64,000 bases of DNA from Lentibacter sp. (GCA_016744435.1 JADGEJ010000019.1:1-64000), one strand, 5' to 3'. Shown: positions 29,908 to 39,604, counted from the stretch's first letter. Program-made: numbers and translations. The notes: generated by a model not told the origin, from the sequence alone.

Positions 29908-29952
29908 ATGCTGCAGGCTGGCAATGCGCCGCACAAAGCTTATATCGGCCTC

Positions 29953-30759
29953 ATGACATATTTCTTGCTGCTCTTTTTCGTCGCCATCAGCCCGTTTGCC
30001 TTTTTTAGCTGGCGCAAACGGCGCAGGGTTGAGACGCTGCTGAACACGCCCCTATCCTCACTTGAGAACGACATGGTCGATGAGGCCGTGCCCATCGTGC
30101 GCAAGCTTCCGCCAGAGCTGCGCGCCAAGCTTGATGGTAAAATCAAACTGTTCATCGACCAAGTTGAGTTTTACCGCGGTGAAGACCTCGACATCACCGA
30201 AGAGATGATGCTGTCAATCGCCGCGCAGGCCTGCTTGCTCGTGTTGGGGCGTGACATCTGGTACGATAACCTGCGCTCGGTGATCATCTACCCGGGGGCC
30301 TTCAAGTCGCGTACCCAAAGCCACAGCGGCTACGTTGTGACTGAGCAGGAAACTGTGCGCCTTGGCGAAAGCTGGTCGCATGGGCGGGTTGTTTTGTCGT
30401 GGCAACACAGCCAACAAGGCGCCGCCGACGCGCACGACGGCCACAACGTTGTGTTCCACGAGTTCGCCCACCAGATCGACGATCTGACAGGCACTACCAA
30501 CGGTGTCCCGCTCTTGAGTGAAGGCCAGAGTTTTGCCGAGTGGGAGCGCGTTTTCCTTGCCGCATATGACACCCACGTAAAGCGTGTTCAACACGGGCAC
30601 AAAACCGTGCTTGACGCCTATGGCGCCACAGCCCACGAGGAGTTTTTTGCCGTTGCTGTCGAGATGTTCTTTGAACGCCCAGAGGCATTGCGCGCCGATC
30701 TGCCCGAGGTCTATGATCAGCTCGCAATGCTCTTTGAGCTTGATCCCGTGAACTGGTGA
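29953..30759 (+). CDS. mtfA: MtfA family zinc-dependent peptidase (M90)
   Basis: VVFHEFAHQIDDLTGTTNGVPLL. Confidence 0.92.
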   Translation: MTYFLLLFFVAISPFAFFSWRKRRRVETLLNTPLSSLENDMVDEAVPIVRKLPPELRAKLDGKIKLFIDQVEFYRGEDLDITEEMMLSIAAQACLLVLGRDIWYDNLRSVIIYPGAFKSRTQSHSGYVVTEQETVRLGESWSHGRVVLSWQHSQQGAADAHDGHNVVFHEFAHQIDDLTGTTNGVPLLSEGQSFAEWERVFLAAYDTHVKRVQHGHKTVLDAYGATAHEEFFAVAVEMFFERPEALRADLPEVYDQLAMLFELDPVNW

Positions 30760-30847
30760 GGCCGTAGTCCAGCGCAAGATTTTGCGAACGACGCGCAAAA
30801 ACCTCAGACCGCGCAACCCAACGGATCTATCATCGTCGGCAAGGCAG

Positions 30848-30895
30848 TTTAGAACACTTCTAAAACTTGACTTTTCGCTGTCTCAAGCGCATATC
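30848..30895 (+). promoter_or_regulatory. nfuA promoter with candidate Iron-Rhodo-box-like operator
   Basis: TTTAGAA-CAC-TTCTAAA (30848-30864) next to TTGACT-N17-CATATC (30867-30895). Confidence 0.5.
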
Positions 30896-30921
30896 TGACA
30901 AAAGAGATAGGATATCACGCC

Positions 30922-31485
30922 ATGTTCATTCAGACAGAATCAACTCCAAACCCAGCCACGCTGAAATTCTTGCCTGGCCAGACAGTTTTGCCAACGGGCA
31001 CGGCTGACTTTCCCAACCGCGAGAGTGCGGACGTATCGCCGCTGGCGAGCCGCGTTTACGCCGTTGATGGCGTCACGGGCGTGTTCTTGGGCACCGACTT
31101 TGTCACCGTCACAAAGGCCGACGCTGTTGAGTGGGACCACATCAAACCCTCGGTTCTTGGTGCAATCATGGAGCACTACCAGTCGGGCCAATCGGTACTC
31201 GCAGAAGCCGCCAACCCTCAGGCCGGCCATGCTGAGCATAGCGGTGAAGACGGTGAAATTGTCTCCCAAATCAAAGAGTTGCTAGATACGCGTGTACGCC
31301 CTGCTGTGGCGCAAGACGGTGGCGACATCACGTTTTATGGCTTTGAGGAAGGTGTGGTTTACTTGCACATGCAAGGCGCTTGTGCGGGCTGCCCGTCATC
31401 AACCATCACCCTCAAGATGGGCATCGAGAACTTGTTGCGCCACTACATCCCTGAAGTGACAGAGGTGCGCCCTGTTGCCGTCTGA
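30922..31485 (+). CDS. nfuA: NifU family Fe-S scaffold protein
   Basis: MFIQTESTPNPATLKFLPG; CAGCPSSTITLKMGIENLLRHYIPEV. Confidence 0.95.
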   Translation: MFIQTESTPNPATLKFLPGQTVLPTGTADFPNRESADVSPLASRVYAVDGVTGVFLGTDFVTVTKADAVEWDHIKPSVLGAIMEHYQSGQSVLAEAANPQAGHAEHSGEDGEIVSQIKELLDTRVRPAVAQDGGDITFYGFEEGVVYLHMQGACAGCPSSTITLKMGIENLLRHYIPEVTEVRPVAV

Positions 31486-31930
31486 TACGGCCGCCTTAAC
31501 GGGCAACTTAACGGGCCAATGCTATTGCGGGGCGGTGCGGGTGAAAGCCAGCGCCGCCCCTTTTACGACTGCCTATTGCCATTGCTCTGACTGCCGCCGC
31601 ATCTCGGGCGCGCCGGTAAGTGCTTTGGCGGCCTTCGCCCCAGACAGCCTGCTCTGGACACCGGCTTTGGGCGTTGGCGTGTCGCACAGCGCAGGCGTCA
31701 GGCGCTGGTTTTGCACAAGCTGCGGCTCGCCTCTTGTGGCGCGCTACGAATACTTGCCAGACCAATCCTATGTGCCGATCGGGCTGTTTGATGACGCGTC
31801 CAGCCTCGCGCCACAAAGCCACTCGCACGCAGGCTCGGCCCTGTCGTGGTTGCATTTACGAGACGACTTGCCCAAAAGCACAGGCAGCGGAAGAGGCAGG
31901 TTGAATGACGCAAGTGACCAAAACGACTGA
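31475..31930 (+). CDS. GFA family protein
   Basis: GQCYCGAVRVKA...AYCHCSDCRRISGAP...WFCTSCGSPL zinc-site cysteines. Confidence 0.9.
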   Translation: MPSDTAALTGNLTGQCYCGAVRVKASAAPFTTAYCHCSDCRRISGAPVSALAAFAPDSLLWTPALGVGVSHSAGVRRWFCTSCGSPLVARYEYLPDQSYVPIGLFDDASSLAPQSHSHAGSALSWLHLRDDLPKSTGSGRGRLNDASDQND

Positions 31931-32507
31931 AGTGATTTTGGCGTTCGACACGTCAGGCCCCTATTGCGCGGCGGCTTTGCTGCGTGGCGGTGCACTGGTT
32001 GGGTCAGTCAGTGAGCCCATGAAGCGCGGCCAGTCGGAGCGCCTGATGGGCCTGCTCGAAGAGCTTTTGGCCGCCCATGGCGCAAACTGGCAAGACTTGT
32101 CGCGCATTGGAGTCGGTGTCGGCCCCGGTAACTTCACAGGTATCCGCATCGCCGTTGCTACGGCGCGCGGGCTTGCGCTGTCGCTTGGCGTGCCAGCTAT
32201 TGGCGTGAGCACTTTTGAGGCCACGCTCTTGGGCAAGCCTGATGGCAGCACCGCTTTGGTGGCCGCCCCGCGTGAGCAAGTCTATGTGCACACCGAAGGC
32301 TGTGAGGTGCGCCTTGACGACGCCGCAAATTGGCAAGGCAAACCCGAGGCACATATGCCACCTGCCCCCGACAGGCTTGCCGAAAACATCGCACAGGCGG
32401 CGACTGGTGCACCTTCAAGCGCCCCCGCCCCGACACCGCTTTACATCAAACCTGCCGATGCCGCGCCAGCATCTGACCCGCCTCCGGTGATCCTTGATGA
32501 CACCTGA
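31905..32507 (+). CDS. tsaB: tRNA threonylcarbamoyladenosine biosynthesis protein TsaB
   Basis: ILAFDTSGPYCAAALLRGG; GVGVGPGNFTGIRIAVATARGLA. Confidence 0.95.
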   Translation: MTQVTKTTEVILAFDTSGPYCAAALLRGGALVGSVSEPMKRGQSERLMGLLEELLAAHGANWQDLSRIGVGVGPGNFTGIRIAVATARGLALSLGVPAIGVSTFEATLLGKPDGSTALVAAPREQVYVHTEGCEVRLDDAANWQGKPEAHMPPAPDRLAENIAQAATGAPSSAPAPTPLYIKPADAAPASDPPPVILDDT

Positions 32508-32916
32508 GCGACTGGCGACAATCCATGCTGCCTGTTTCGCGCAAAGGCCGTGGAGCGCGCGCGAAATTTCCGAGCTTCTCGCCAAGCCGACAACCCGCCT
32601 GACATCATCCCCCTGTCAAAACGGCTTTGCGCTCACCCAGCTTGTGGCGGGAGAGGCTGAATTGCTCATGATCGCCGTTTTGCCAACCGCGCAAGGCAAG
32701 GGCCTCGGCACGGTCTTGTTAGAAGGCCTGCTGAGCACTCTGGCGCGCGAGAACGCCGAGCGGCTTTTTCTGGACGTGGCGGAAGACAACACAGCTGCAC
32801 GCGCGCTCTATAAGGCGTTTGACTTTAACCAAGTTGGCCTGCGGAAAGGCTATTACGCGCGCAGAGGTGCGGCCCCTGCCTGTGCATTGGTCTTATGCCG
32901 CGAAATTGCCAGCTAA
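32494..32916 (+). CDS. rimI: GNAT acetyltransferase, RimI-like
   Basis: AQGKGLGTVLLEGLL; overlaps tsaB by 14 nt; LFLDVAEDNTAARALYKAFDF. Confidence 0.85.
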   Translation: MMTPERLATIHAACFAQRPWSAREISELLAKPTTRLTSSPCQNGFALTQLVAGEAELLMIAVLPTAQGKGLGTVLLEGLLSTLARENAERLFLDVAEDNTAARALYKAFDFNQVGLRKGYYARRGAAPACALVLCREIAS

Positions 32917-32980
32917 CCTCAGGCCAGGTCATAAGAATCGGTTGACCATCGGCCTTGAAAGCGGGCTAAATCGGGCATGA

Positions 32981-33001
32981 TGAAACGATCTGCTCGTTTC
33001 A
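32981..33001 (+). promoter_or_regulatory. candidate operator upstream of nucleoside ABC operon
   Basis: Perfect inverted repeat TGAAACGA-TCTGC-TCGTTTCA. Confidence 0.45.
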
Positions 33002-33052
33002 GCGCTTGGCTTACTGCCAGAAGCGCCAAAAAACCAACTCGGGAGACAACAG

Positions 33053-34057
33053 ATGACCCTTATGCAAAAATTTCTCGGCGCAGCAGCCACACTGGCGCTG
33101 AGCGCTGGTGCCGCTTTCGCTGAGCCTGCCCTGATCTACGATCTGGGTGGCAAGTTCGACAAATCATTCAACGAAGCGGCCTTCAACGGCGCACAGAAAT
33201 GGGCCGACGAAACCGGCAGCACTTTCCGCGAGATTGAACTACAGTCAGAAGCTCAACGCGAGCAGGCCCTGCGCCGCTTCGCCGAAGCCGGTGCCAACCC
33301 CGTTGTCACCACAGGTTTCGCGATTGCCTCAATTCTTGGCGAAGTTGCCAAAGACTATCCTGACACGAAGTTCGTCAACATTGACGGCTGGCTGCCTGAA
33401 ATCCCAGCAAACGTTAAGCTGATCGGCTTTCAAGAGCACCAAGGCTCATATCTCGTTGGTATGATGGCTGCGATGGCGTCAAAGTCGGGCACCGTGGGCT
33501 TCATCGGCGGCATGGACATTCCCCTCATCCGCCACTTCGGCTGTGGCTATGCACAGGGCGCCAAAGCGGTAAACCCTGATATCAAGATCATTGCCAACAT
33601 GACAGGCACAACCCCAACAGCCTGGAACGATCCGGTTAAAGGCTCAGAGCTCGCAAAAGCCCAAATCAGCCAAGGTGCTGACGTGATCTATGCTGCGGCT
33701 GGCGGTACGGGTGTTGGCGTCCTGCAAACAGCCGCTGACGAGGACATCCTCTCGATCGGCGTTGATAGCAACCAAAACCACCTGCATTCTGGCAAAGTTC
33801 TGACGTCAATGCTCAAGCGGGTTGATGTGGCTGTTTACAACTCAATGAAGTCTGGCGCTTCGCTTGAAACCGGCGGCAGCACTGTGCTTGGCCTTGCCGA
33901 AGACGGCGTTGGCGTTGCCATGGACGAGCACAACGCAGCCCTCGTATCCGACGCGATGAAAGCCGCTGTTGAAGACGCGCGCGCCAAGATCATCAGCGGC
34001 GACCTTGAAGTTGTGGCTTACTACACAAACGACAGCTGCCCAGCACTCGACTTCTGA
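33053..34057 (+). CDS. BMP family ABC transporter substrate-binding protein
   Basis: LIYDLGGKFDKSFNEAAFNGA; DVIYAAAGGTGVGVLQTA. Confidence 0.95.
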   Translation: MTLMQKFLGAAATLALSAGAAFAEPALIYDLGGKFDKSFNEAAFNGAQKWADETGSTFREIELQSEAQREQALRRFAEAGANPVVTTGFAIASILGEVAKDYPDTKFVNIDGWLPEIPANVKLIGFQEHQGSYLVGMMAAMASKSGTVGFIGGMDIPLIRHFGCGYAQGAKAVNPDIKIIANMTGTTPTAWNDPVKGSELAKAQISQGADVIYAAAGGTGVGVLQTAADEDILSIGVDSNQNHLHSGKVLTSMLKRVDVAVYNSMKSGASLETGGSTVLGLAEDGVGVAMDEHNAALVSDAMKAAVEDARAKIISGDLEVVAYYTNDSCPALDF

Positions 34058-34084
34058 TCGGCGGCCATTTGATCGGCGGCCATT
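34055..34084 (+). repeat. 15-bp tandem duplication starting at the stop codon
   Basis: TGATCGGCGGCCATT x2 exactly; first TGA is the stop codon. Confidence 0.9.
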
Positions 34085-34093
34085 GAAAAACTG

Positions 34094-34118
34094 GGCCGCG
34101 CGGAGTTTTCGCGCGGCC
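34094..34118 (+). terminator. intra-operon hairpin downstream of substrate-binding protein gene
   Basis: GGCCGCGCG-GAGTTTT-CGCGCGGCC perfect 9-bp stem. Confidence 0.6.
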
Positions 34119-34167
34119 TTGCTGCTTAAAAAGGCCGCCCATAAGGCCTGATGCTTTGGAGGGACAG

Positions 34168-35724
34168 ATGACAGAAACAGCCATGTCACCGGCGATTGAG
34201 CTTAAAGGCATCTCCAAGGCCTTTGGCCCTGTGCAAGCCAACAAGGACATCTCGATTTCTGTGCAACCGGGCACAATTCACGGCATCATTGGCGAGAATG
34301 GTGCGGGCAAATCAACGCTGATGTCGATCCTCTTTGGGTTTTACAAAGCCGACAGCGGCGAGATTTACATTCACGGCAAAAAGACAAGCATCCCCGATAG
34401 CCAAGCCGCGATTGCGGTGGGCATTGGCATGGTGTTTCAGCACTTCAAACTGGTGGAAAACTTCACCGTATTGGAGAACGTAATTCTGGGCGCCGAAGAC
34501 GGTGGGCTGCTGCGCCCTTCCCTCACCAAAGCGCGCAAAACACTCAAAGAATTGGCGGCGGAATATGAGCTCAACGTTGAGCCTGACGCGCTTATCGAAG
34601 ACATAGGCGTTGGTATGCAACAGCGTGTCGAGATCCTCAAAGCACTTTACCGCAAGGCTGATATCCTCATTCTGGATGAGCCTACTGGCGTGCTCACCCC
34701 TGCCGAAGCCGACCAGTTGTTTCGCATTCTCGGGCGGCTACGCGAAGAGGGCAAAACCATAATCCTGATCACCCACAAGCTGCGTGAGATCATGGAGATC
34801 ACCGACACAGTGAGCGTCATGCGGCGCGGCCAGATGACGGCGACAGTCAAGACATCCGAGACCAGCCCCGAGCACCTCGCCGAGCTGATGGTGGGCCGCA
34901 AAGTGCTGCTGCGCGTTGACAAAAAACCAGCCCAACCCGGCGAGACGGTGCTGCAAGTTGAGAACCTGCAAGTGACTGACGAAAAAGGCGTTGAGCGGCT
35001 GAAAGGCATTTCGCTGAATGTGCGGGCCGGTGAGATCCTCGGTATTGCTGGCGTGTCTGGAAACGGACAATCAGAGCTGCTTGAGGTGTTGGGTGGCATG
35101 CGCAACGGCACTGGGCGCATCTTGATCAATGGCGACGAGATAGACCTCACAGGCAAGTTCTCTGACGGCCAGTCGCGGCGCGCACGCGGCATTGCCCATG
35201 TGCCCGAAGACAGGCAGCGCGAGGGGCTGATCATGGACTTCATGGCTTGGGAAAACTGTATTTTTGGCTACCATCGCGACCCTGACTACCAAAGCGGCTT
35301 GCTGATGGATCAGGCCAAGATCATCGCCGATGCGGAGGGTAAGATGGAGCGCTTTGATGTGCGTCCACCCAACGTTAAGCTGACAGCAAAGAACTTTTCG
35401 GGCGGCAACCAGCAAAAGCTCGTGCTGGCGCGCGAGATCGAGCGCAACCCTGATTTGCTGCTTGTCGGCCAGCCCACACGCGGTGTTGATATTGGCGCGA
35501 TCGAGTTCATCCACCAGCAGATTATCGCGCTGCGCGATGCGGGCAAGGCTATCTTGCTGGTCAGTGTCGAACTGGAAGAGATCCTGTCGCTCGCCGACCG
35601 CGTCACTGTGATGTTTGATGGCCAGATCATGGGCGAACGCCTGCCTGCCGACACAAACGAAACCGAGCTTGGCCTGCTTATGGCGGGTGTGAGCAGTGGT
35701 GATACAAACGGAGAGGCTGCCTGA
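34168..35724 (+). CDS. ABC transporter ATP-binding protein (nucleoside/sugar type, two NBDs)
   Basis: GENGAGKSTLMSIL and a second NBD with SGNGQSELLEVLGG; FSGGNQQKLVLAREI. Confidence 0.95.
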   Translation: MTETAMSPAIELKGISKAFGPVQANKDISISVQPGTIHGIIGENGAGKSTLMSILFGFYKADSGEIYIHGKKTSIPDSQAAIAVGIGMVFQHFKLVENFTVLENVILGAEDGGLLRPSLTKARKTLKELAAEYELNVEPDALIEDIGVGMQQRVEILKALYRKADILILDEPTGVLTPAEADQLFRILGRLREEGKTIILITHKLREIMEITDTVSVMRRGQMTATVKTSETSPEHLAELMVGRKVLLRVDKKPAQPGETVLQVENLQVTDEKGVERLKGISLNVRAGEILGIAGVSGNGQSELLEVLGGMRNGTGRILINGDEIDLTGKFSDGQSRRARGIAHVPEDRQREGLIMDFMAWENCIFGYHRDPDYQSGLLMDQAKIIADAEGKMERFDVRPPNVKLTAKNFSGGNQQKLVLAREIERNPDLLLVGQPTRGVDIGAIEFIHQQIIALRDAGKAILLVSVELEEILSLADRVTVMFDGQIMGERLPADTNETELGLLMAGVSSGDTNGEAA

Positions 35725-36839
35725 TGGATAAGATGCCAAAATGGGCTGACGCCGTGCTTGTGCCGCTGTTCAGCCTGATACTCGCGGCACTGCTTTCTGC
35801 GCTGGTTATCCTCGCCATCGGCGAAGACCCGATCGCCGCCTTCAAGCTGATGGTTAACGGGGCGCTGATGCGCTCGGCGGGCTGGGGCTATACGCTCTAC
35901 TACGCCACCAACTTTATTTTCACGGGCCTCGCGGTGTCCGTCGCCTTTCACGCGCGGCTGTTTAACATTGGCGGCGAAGGTCAGGCCATGCTTGGCGGCC
36001 TCGGTGTTGCCATGGCCTGCTTGTATATCCCCTGGCCACATTGGGCGCTTGCCTTACTAGGCTCTGCCACGCTTGCGGCGCTGTTCGGTGCAGCTTGGGC
36101 GCTTATTCCGGCTTACCTACAGGCCAAACGCGGCAGCCATGTCGTGATCACCACGATCATGTTCAACTACATCGCCTTCTCGCTGCTTGGCTATATGCTC
36201 GTCAATGTGCTGCGCCCGCCGGGTGCCGGCGACCCAGCAAGCGAGAAGTTTCATGCCTCTACGCATCTGCCAACGTTTCAGGACATGTTTGCAACGCCAG
36301 ACAACCCGCTGTTCCGCAGCGCGCCTGCCAATGTGTCGTTCTTTCTGGCTCTTGCTGCCTGTGTGTTCGTTTACATCCTGATCTGGCGCACGCGCCTCGG
36401 CTATGAAATCCGCCATTTTGGCCACTCGCAAACAGCGGCCCTTTATGCGGGCACAAACGGCACGCGCATCACGGTTATCGCCATGCTTATTTCCGGAGCG
36501 CTTGCGGGTCTCATGGCCGTGAACACCACTCAAGGCGAGGCCGAGCGCCTCATCCTGAACTCGACAGAAGGCGCGGGCTTTATTGGCATCGCCGTGGCGC
36601 TGATGGGCCGCAACCACCCGTTCGGCGTTTTGCTGGCCGCGCTCTTGTTTGGGTTCCTTTACCAAGGCGGCGCTGAGCTTGCGCTTTGGACAACGATCCC
36701 GGTTCAGCTGATCATGGTCATACAAGCGCTGGTTATCCTGTTCACAGGCGCGCTTGATAACATGGTGCGGATGCCGCTTGAGAAGCTGTTTCTCGCGTTG
36801 CGCAAAGACACGCCCTCTAAAAACGGGGAGACATTGTGA
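35724..36839 (+). CDS. ABC transporter permease (nucleoside type)
   Basis: Multi-TM; NIGGEGQAMLGGLG; operon position. Confidence 0.92.
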   Translation: MDKMPKWADAVLVPLFSLILAALLSALVILAIGEDPIAAFKLMVNGALMRSAGWGYTLYYATNFIFTGLAVSVAFHARLFNIGGEGQAMLGGLGVAMACLYIPWPHWALALLGSATLAALFGAAWALIPAYLQAKRGSHVVITTIMFNYIAFSLLGYMLVNVLRPPGAGDPASEKFHASTHLPTFQDMFATPDNPLFRSAPANVSFFLALAACVFVYILIWRTRLGYEIRHFGHSQTAALYAGTNGTRITVIAMLISGALAGLMAVNTTQGEAERLILNSTEGAGFIGIAVALMGRNHPFGVLLAALLFGFLYQGGAELALWTTIPVQLIMVIQALVILFTGALDNMVRMPLEKLFLALRKDTPSKNGETL

Positions 36840-37816
36840 TGGAGTTTATCACGATCATTCAGGTCCTCGACAGCACGCTGCGCTTGTCTACACCGCTTTT
36901 GCTGGCCTGCCTTGCCGGGCTTTACAGCGAGCGTGCTGGGATTTTTGACATCGGCCTTGAGGGCAAGATGCTGATCGCCGCGCTGTTCTCCGCTGCAGTT
37001 GCTTACACTTCAGGCAATGTCTGGGTTGGCATGTTGGCCGGCATTGGCGCCTCACTGGCGCTGTCGCTTATCCATGGCCTTGCCTCGATCACCTTTCGTG
37101 GCAACCAGCTCATTTCCGGTGTCGCCATCAACTTTCTCGCCAGCGGGATGAGCGTTCTGGTGGCGCAAAGCTGGTTCAAGCAAGGCGGGCGCACACCCTC
37201 TTTGAAAGGGGATGCGCGCTTTGAGCCGATAGAACTGCCCGGCGCTTTGACCCGCATTCGCGACATCGCTGAGGCAAACCCTTTGATGCAGGTCTATTCC
37301 GAGCTGATTTCGGGGCATACGATCATTGTTTACCTGTCGCTGCTGCTGGTGCCGCTGACATGGTGGGTGCTGTTTCGCACACGCTTTGGCCTGCGCATGC
37401 GAGCTGTCGGCGAAAACCCTGCCGCCGTCGACACGGCCGGTGTTTCGGTTGTCTGGTTGCGCTTTTCTGCGGTGCTGATCTGCGGTGTACTCTGCGGCAT
37501 CGCAGGCGCATACCTTGCCACCGCTTTGCAAGCGCAGTTCGTAAAAGAGATGACAGCGGGACGCGGATTTATAGCCCTTGCCGCGCTCATTTTTGCAAAG
37601 TGGCGGCCTTGGAGCGCGCTCTGGGCCTGTCTGCTGTTTGGACTGTTGCAAGCCATTGCTGTGCGCTTTCAAAACATCCAGGTCGGCGAGTTCACAATTC
37701 CGGTGCAGTTCATGGAAGCTCTGCCCTATATCCTCACCGTGGTTATTCTGGCGGGCTTTATCGGCAAGGCGATCCCGCCCCGCGCGGGCGGTGAGCCTTA
37801 TGTGAAAGAGCGTTAG
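36839..37816 (+). CDS. ABC transporter permease (nucleoside type)
   Basis: Multi-TM; ERAGIFDIGLEGKMLIAALFSA; TGATG overlap with upstream gene. Confidence 0.92.
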   Translation: MEFITIIQVLDSTLRLSTPLLLACLAGLYSERAGIFDIGLEGKMLIAALFSAAVAYTSGNVWVGMLAGIGASLALSLIHGLASITFRGNQLISGVAINFLASGMSVLVAQSWFKQGGRTPSLKGDARFEPIELPGALTRIRDIAEANPLMQVYSELISGHTIIVYLSLLLVPLTWWVLFRTRFGLRMRAVGENPAAVDTAGVSVVWLRFSAVLICGVLCGIAGAYLATALQAQFVKEMTAGRGFIALAALIFAKWRPWSALWACLLFGLLQAIAVRFQNIQVGEFTIPVQFMEALPYILTVVILAGFIGKAIPPRAGGEPYVKER

Positions 37817-37830
37817 CAAGCCTACATTAG

Positions 37831-37881
37831 GGCCAGTTGCGCAAATCTAAGGGGCCAAGCCCCGTTTTTGCGGCGCTGGCC
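37831..37881 (+). terminator. nested three-tier hairpin/terminator
   Basis: GGCCAG..CGCAAA..GGGGC-CAA-GCCCC..TTTGCG..CTGGCC; T5 after the inner stem. Confidence 0.6.
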
Positions 37882-37916
37882 TTGCAAAACCATCGTGGCT
37901 GACGCTAGGAGAGACA

Positions 37917-38840
37917 ATGCAAATCTACCTTCCCATTGCTGAAGTTTCGGTAAACGCCTTCCTCTTATTGGGGCTTGGCGGCATGGTTGGGGTATTGTCG
38001 GGCATGTTTGGTGTCGGCGGTGGCTTTCTGATGACGCCTTTGCTGTTCTTTATCGGCATCCCGCCAGCTGTGGCCGTTGCAACCGAAGCCAACCAGATTG
38101 TGGCTTCGTCGTTTTCTGGCTTGCTGGCACATGTCAAACGCAAGAACGTTGATTTCAAGATGGGCACCATGCTGCTGATCGGCGGGCTTTTTGGCGCGGC
38201 TGTTGGTGTTGTGTTGTTCAACTACCTCAAGGCGCAAGGCCAAGTCGATTTGCTGGTGCGGCTTTGTTATGTCGTCTTCCTTGGCGTCGTTGGCACATTG
38301 ATGTTCGTGGAAAGCCTCAACGCTATTCGAAAGTCTCGGAAGGCCGGAGACGCGCCTGCAAAGAAACGCCGTGAGCGCGGCTGGATTTCCAAACTGCCGT
38401 TCAAAATGCGCTTCCATACCTCTGGGCTTTATATTTCGGTGATCCCGCCGATCATTGTTGGCGTGCTGGTTGGCATTCTCGCCGCGATCATGGGCGTTGG
38501 CGGTGGCTTCATCATGGTCCCGGCGATGATCTATATCCTTGGTATGCCGACAAAAGTTGTGGTCGGAACCTCGCTGTTCCAGATCATCTTCGTCACCGCC
38601 TTCACCACATTGTTGCACGCCACGACAAACTTTACCGTTGATATCATGCTCGCCGTTTTGCTGCTGGTAGGCGGTGTCATCGGCGCGCAAATCGGCACGC
38701 GTATCGGCGTCAAAATGAAGGCTGAGCAGCTGCGCATTCTGCTGGCACTCTTGGTGATGCTCGTCTGCGGAAAGCTCGCGCTCGACCTTCTGCTGCAACC
38801 AGGAGAACTCTACTCAATCGGCGCGGTTGGGGGGCACTGA
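37917..38840 (+). CDS. TauE/SafE family sulfite exporter-like protein
   Basis: Two repeats of GxGGGFLMTPLLFFIGIPPAVAVATEANQ / MGVGGGFIMVPAMIYILGMPTKVVVGTSLFQ. Confidence 0.92.
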   Translation: MQIYLPIAEVSVNAFLLLGLGGMVGVLSGMFGVGGGFLMTPLLFFIGIPPAVAVATEANQIVASSFSGLLAHVKRKNVDFKMGTMLLIGGLFGAAVGVVLFNYLKAQGQVDLLVRLCYVVFLGVVGTLMFVESLNAIRKSRKAGDAPAKKRRERGWISKLPFKMRFHTSGLYISVIPPIIVGVLVGILAAIMGVGGGFIMVPAMIYILGMPTKVVVGTSLFQIIFVTAFTTLLHATTNFTVDIMLAVLLLVGGVIGAQIGTRIGVKMKAEQLRILLALLVMLVCGKLALDLLLQPGELYSIGAVGGH

Positions 38841-39604
38841 TGGCGCGGGTGCTCACAATACTGCTCGCCCTAGCGCTGCCTATGTCGGCGCTCGCCGAAG
38901 ATGTTGTGCTGGGCCTCAGCCAGAAACAAGTCCGTATTACCACCAATTTTGACGGCTCTGAAATTCTGATCTTCGGCGCGGTCAAGCGAGACGCTCCCGC
39001 ACCTGACAGCGCGCCACTTGAAGTGATCGTAGCGATCGAGGGGCCAAGCACGCCGCTCACCGTGCGCCGCAAAGAGCGCAAAGTCGGGATCTGGGTGAAT
39101 GTTGATGCCGTCGAAGTTGATAAGGCGCCCGCCTTCTACGCGATCGCGACATCGGCGCCGTTTGCGCAAGTGATCAGCGACACCGAAGACCTGCGCTACC
39201 GCGTGTCTATTCCCCGTGCGATCCGCTCGGTTGGTGCGCCGATGAACGTTGATGATGCAGCCAGTTTCGTTGAGGCCGTGATCCGCATTCGCCAATCAAG
39301 CGGGCTTTACCAGCTCAACGAAAGCGCGGTTGAAGTCACGGAACAGACCCTGTTCAAAACCACAATCGCTCTGCCTGCCAACCTCACCGAGGGCGACTAC
39401 AAAGCGCGTATTTACCTGACGCGCGCGGGCAAAGTTGTCTCTGATTTCGAGACCGTCATAGATGTTCGCAAAGTCGGGCTCGAGCGTTTCTTGTTTAACT
39501 TGTCGCGCCAACAACCGCTGATCTATGGGCTGCTGTCACTCGCCATCGCTATCGCGGCTGGTTGGCTGGCTTCGGCTGCCTTCCGCGTGTTGCTGCGCAA
39601 CTAG
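38840..39604 (+). CDS. TIGR02186 family protein
   Basis: Position after TauE/SafE gene; signal peptide and C-terminal TM; ITTNFDGSEILIFGAVKR. Confidence 0.8.
   Translation: MARVLTILLALALPMSALAEDVVLGLSQKQVRITTNFDGSEILIFGAVKRDAPAPDSAPLEVIVAIEGPSTPLTVRRKERKVGIWVNVDAVEVDKAPAFYAIATSAPFAQVISDTEDLRYRVSIPRAIRSVGAPMNVDDAASFVEAVIRIRQSSGLYQLNESAVEVTEQTLFKTTIALPANLTEGDYKARIYLTRAGKVVSDFETVIDVRKVGLERFLFNLSRQQPLIYGLLSLAIAIAAGWLASAAFRVLLRN

Noticed and set aside
31496-31519. TTAACGGGCAACTTAACGGGC direct repeat
   Set aside because: Lies inside the GFA-family coding sequence (LTGNLTGQ) and the TTAA spacing is 8; probably coding duplication rather than a regulatory site.
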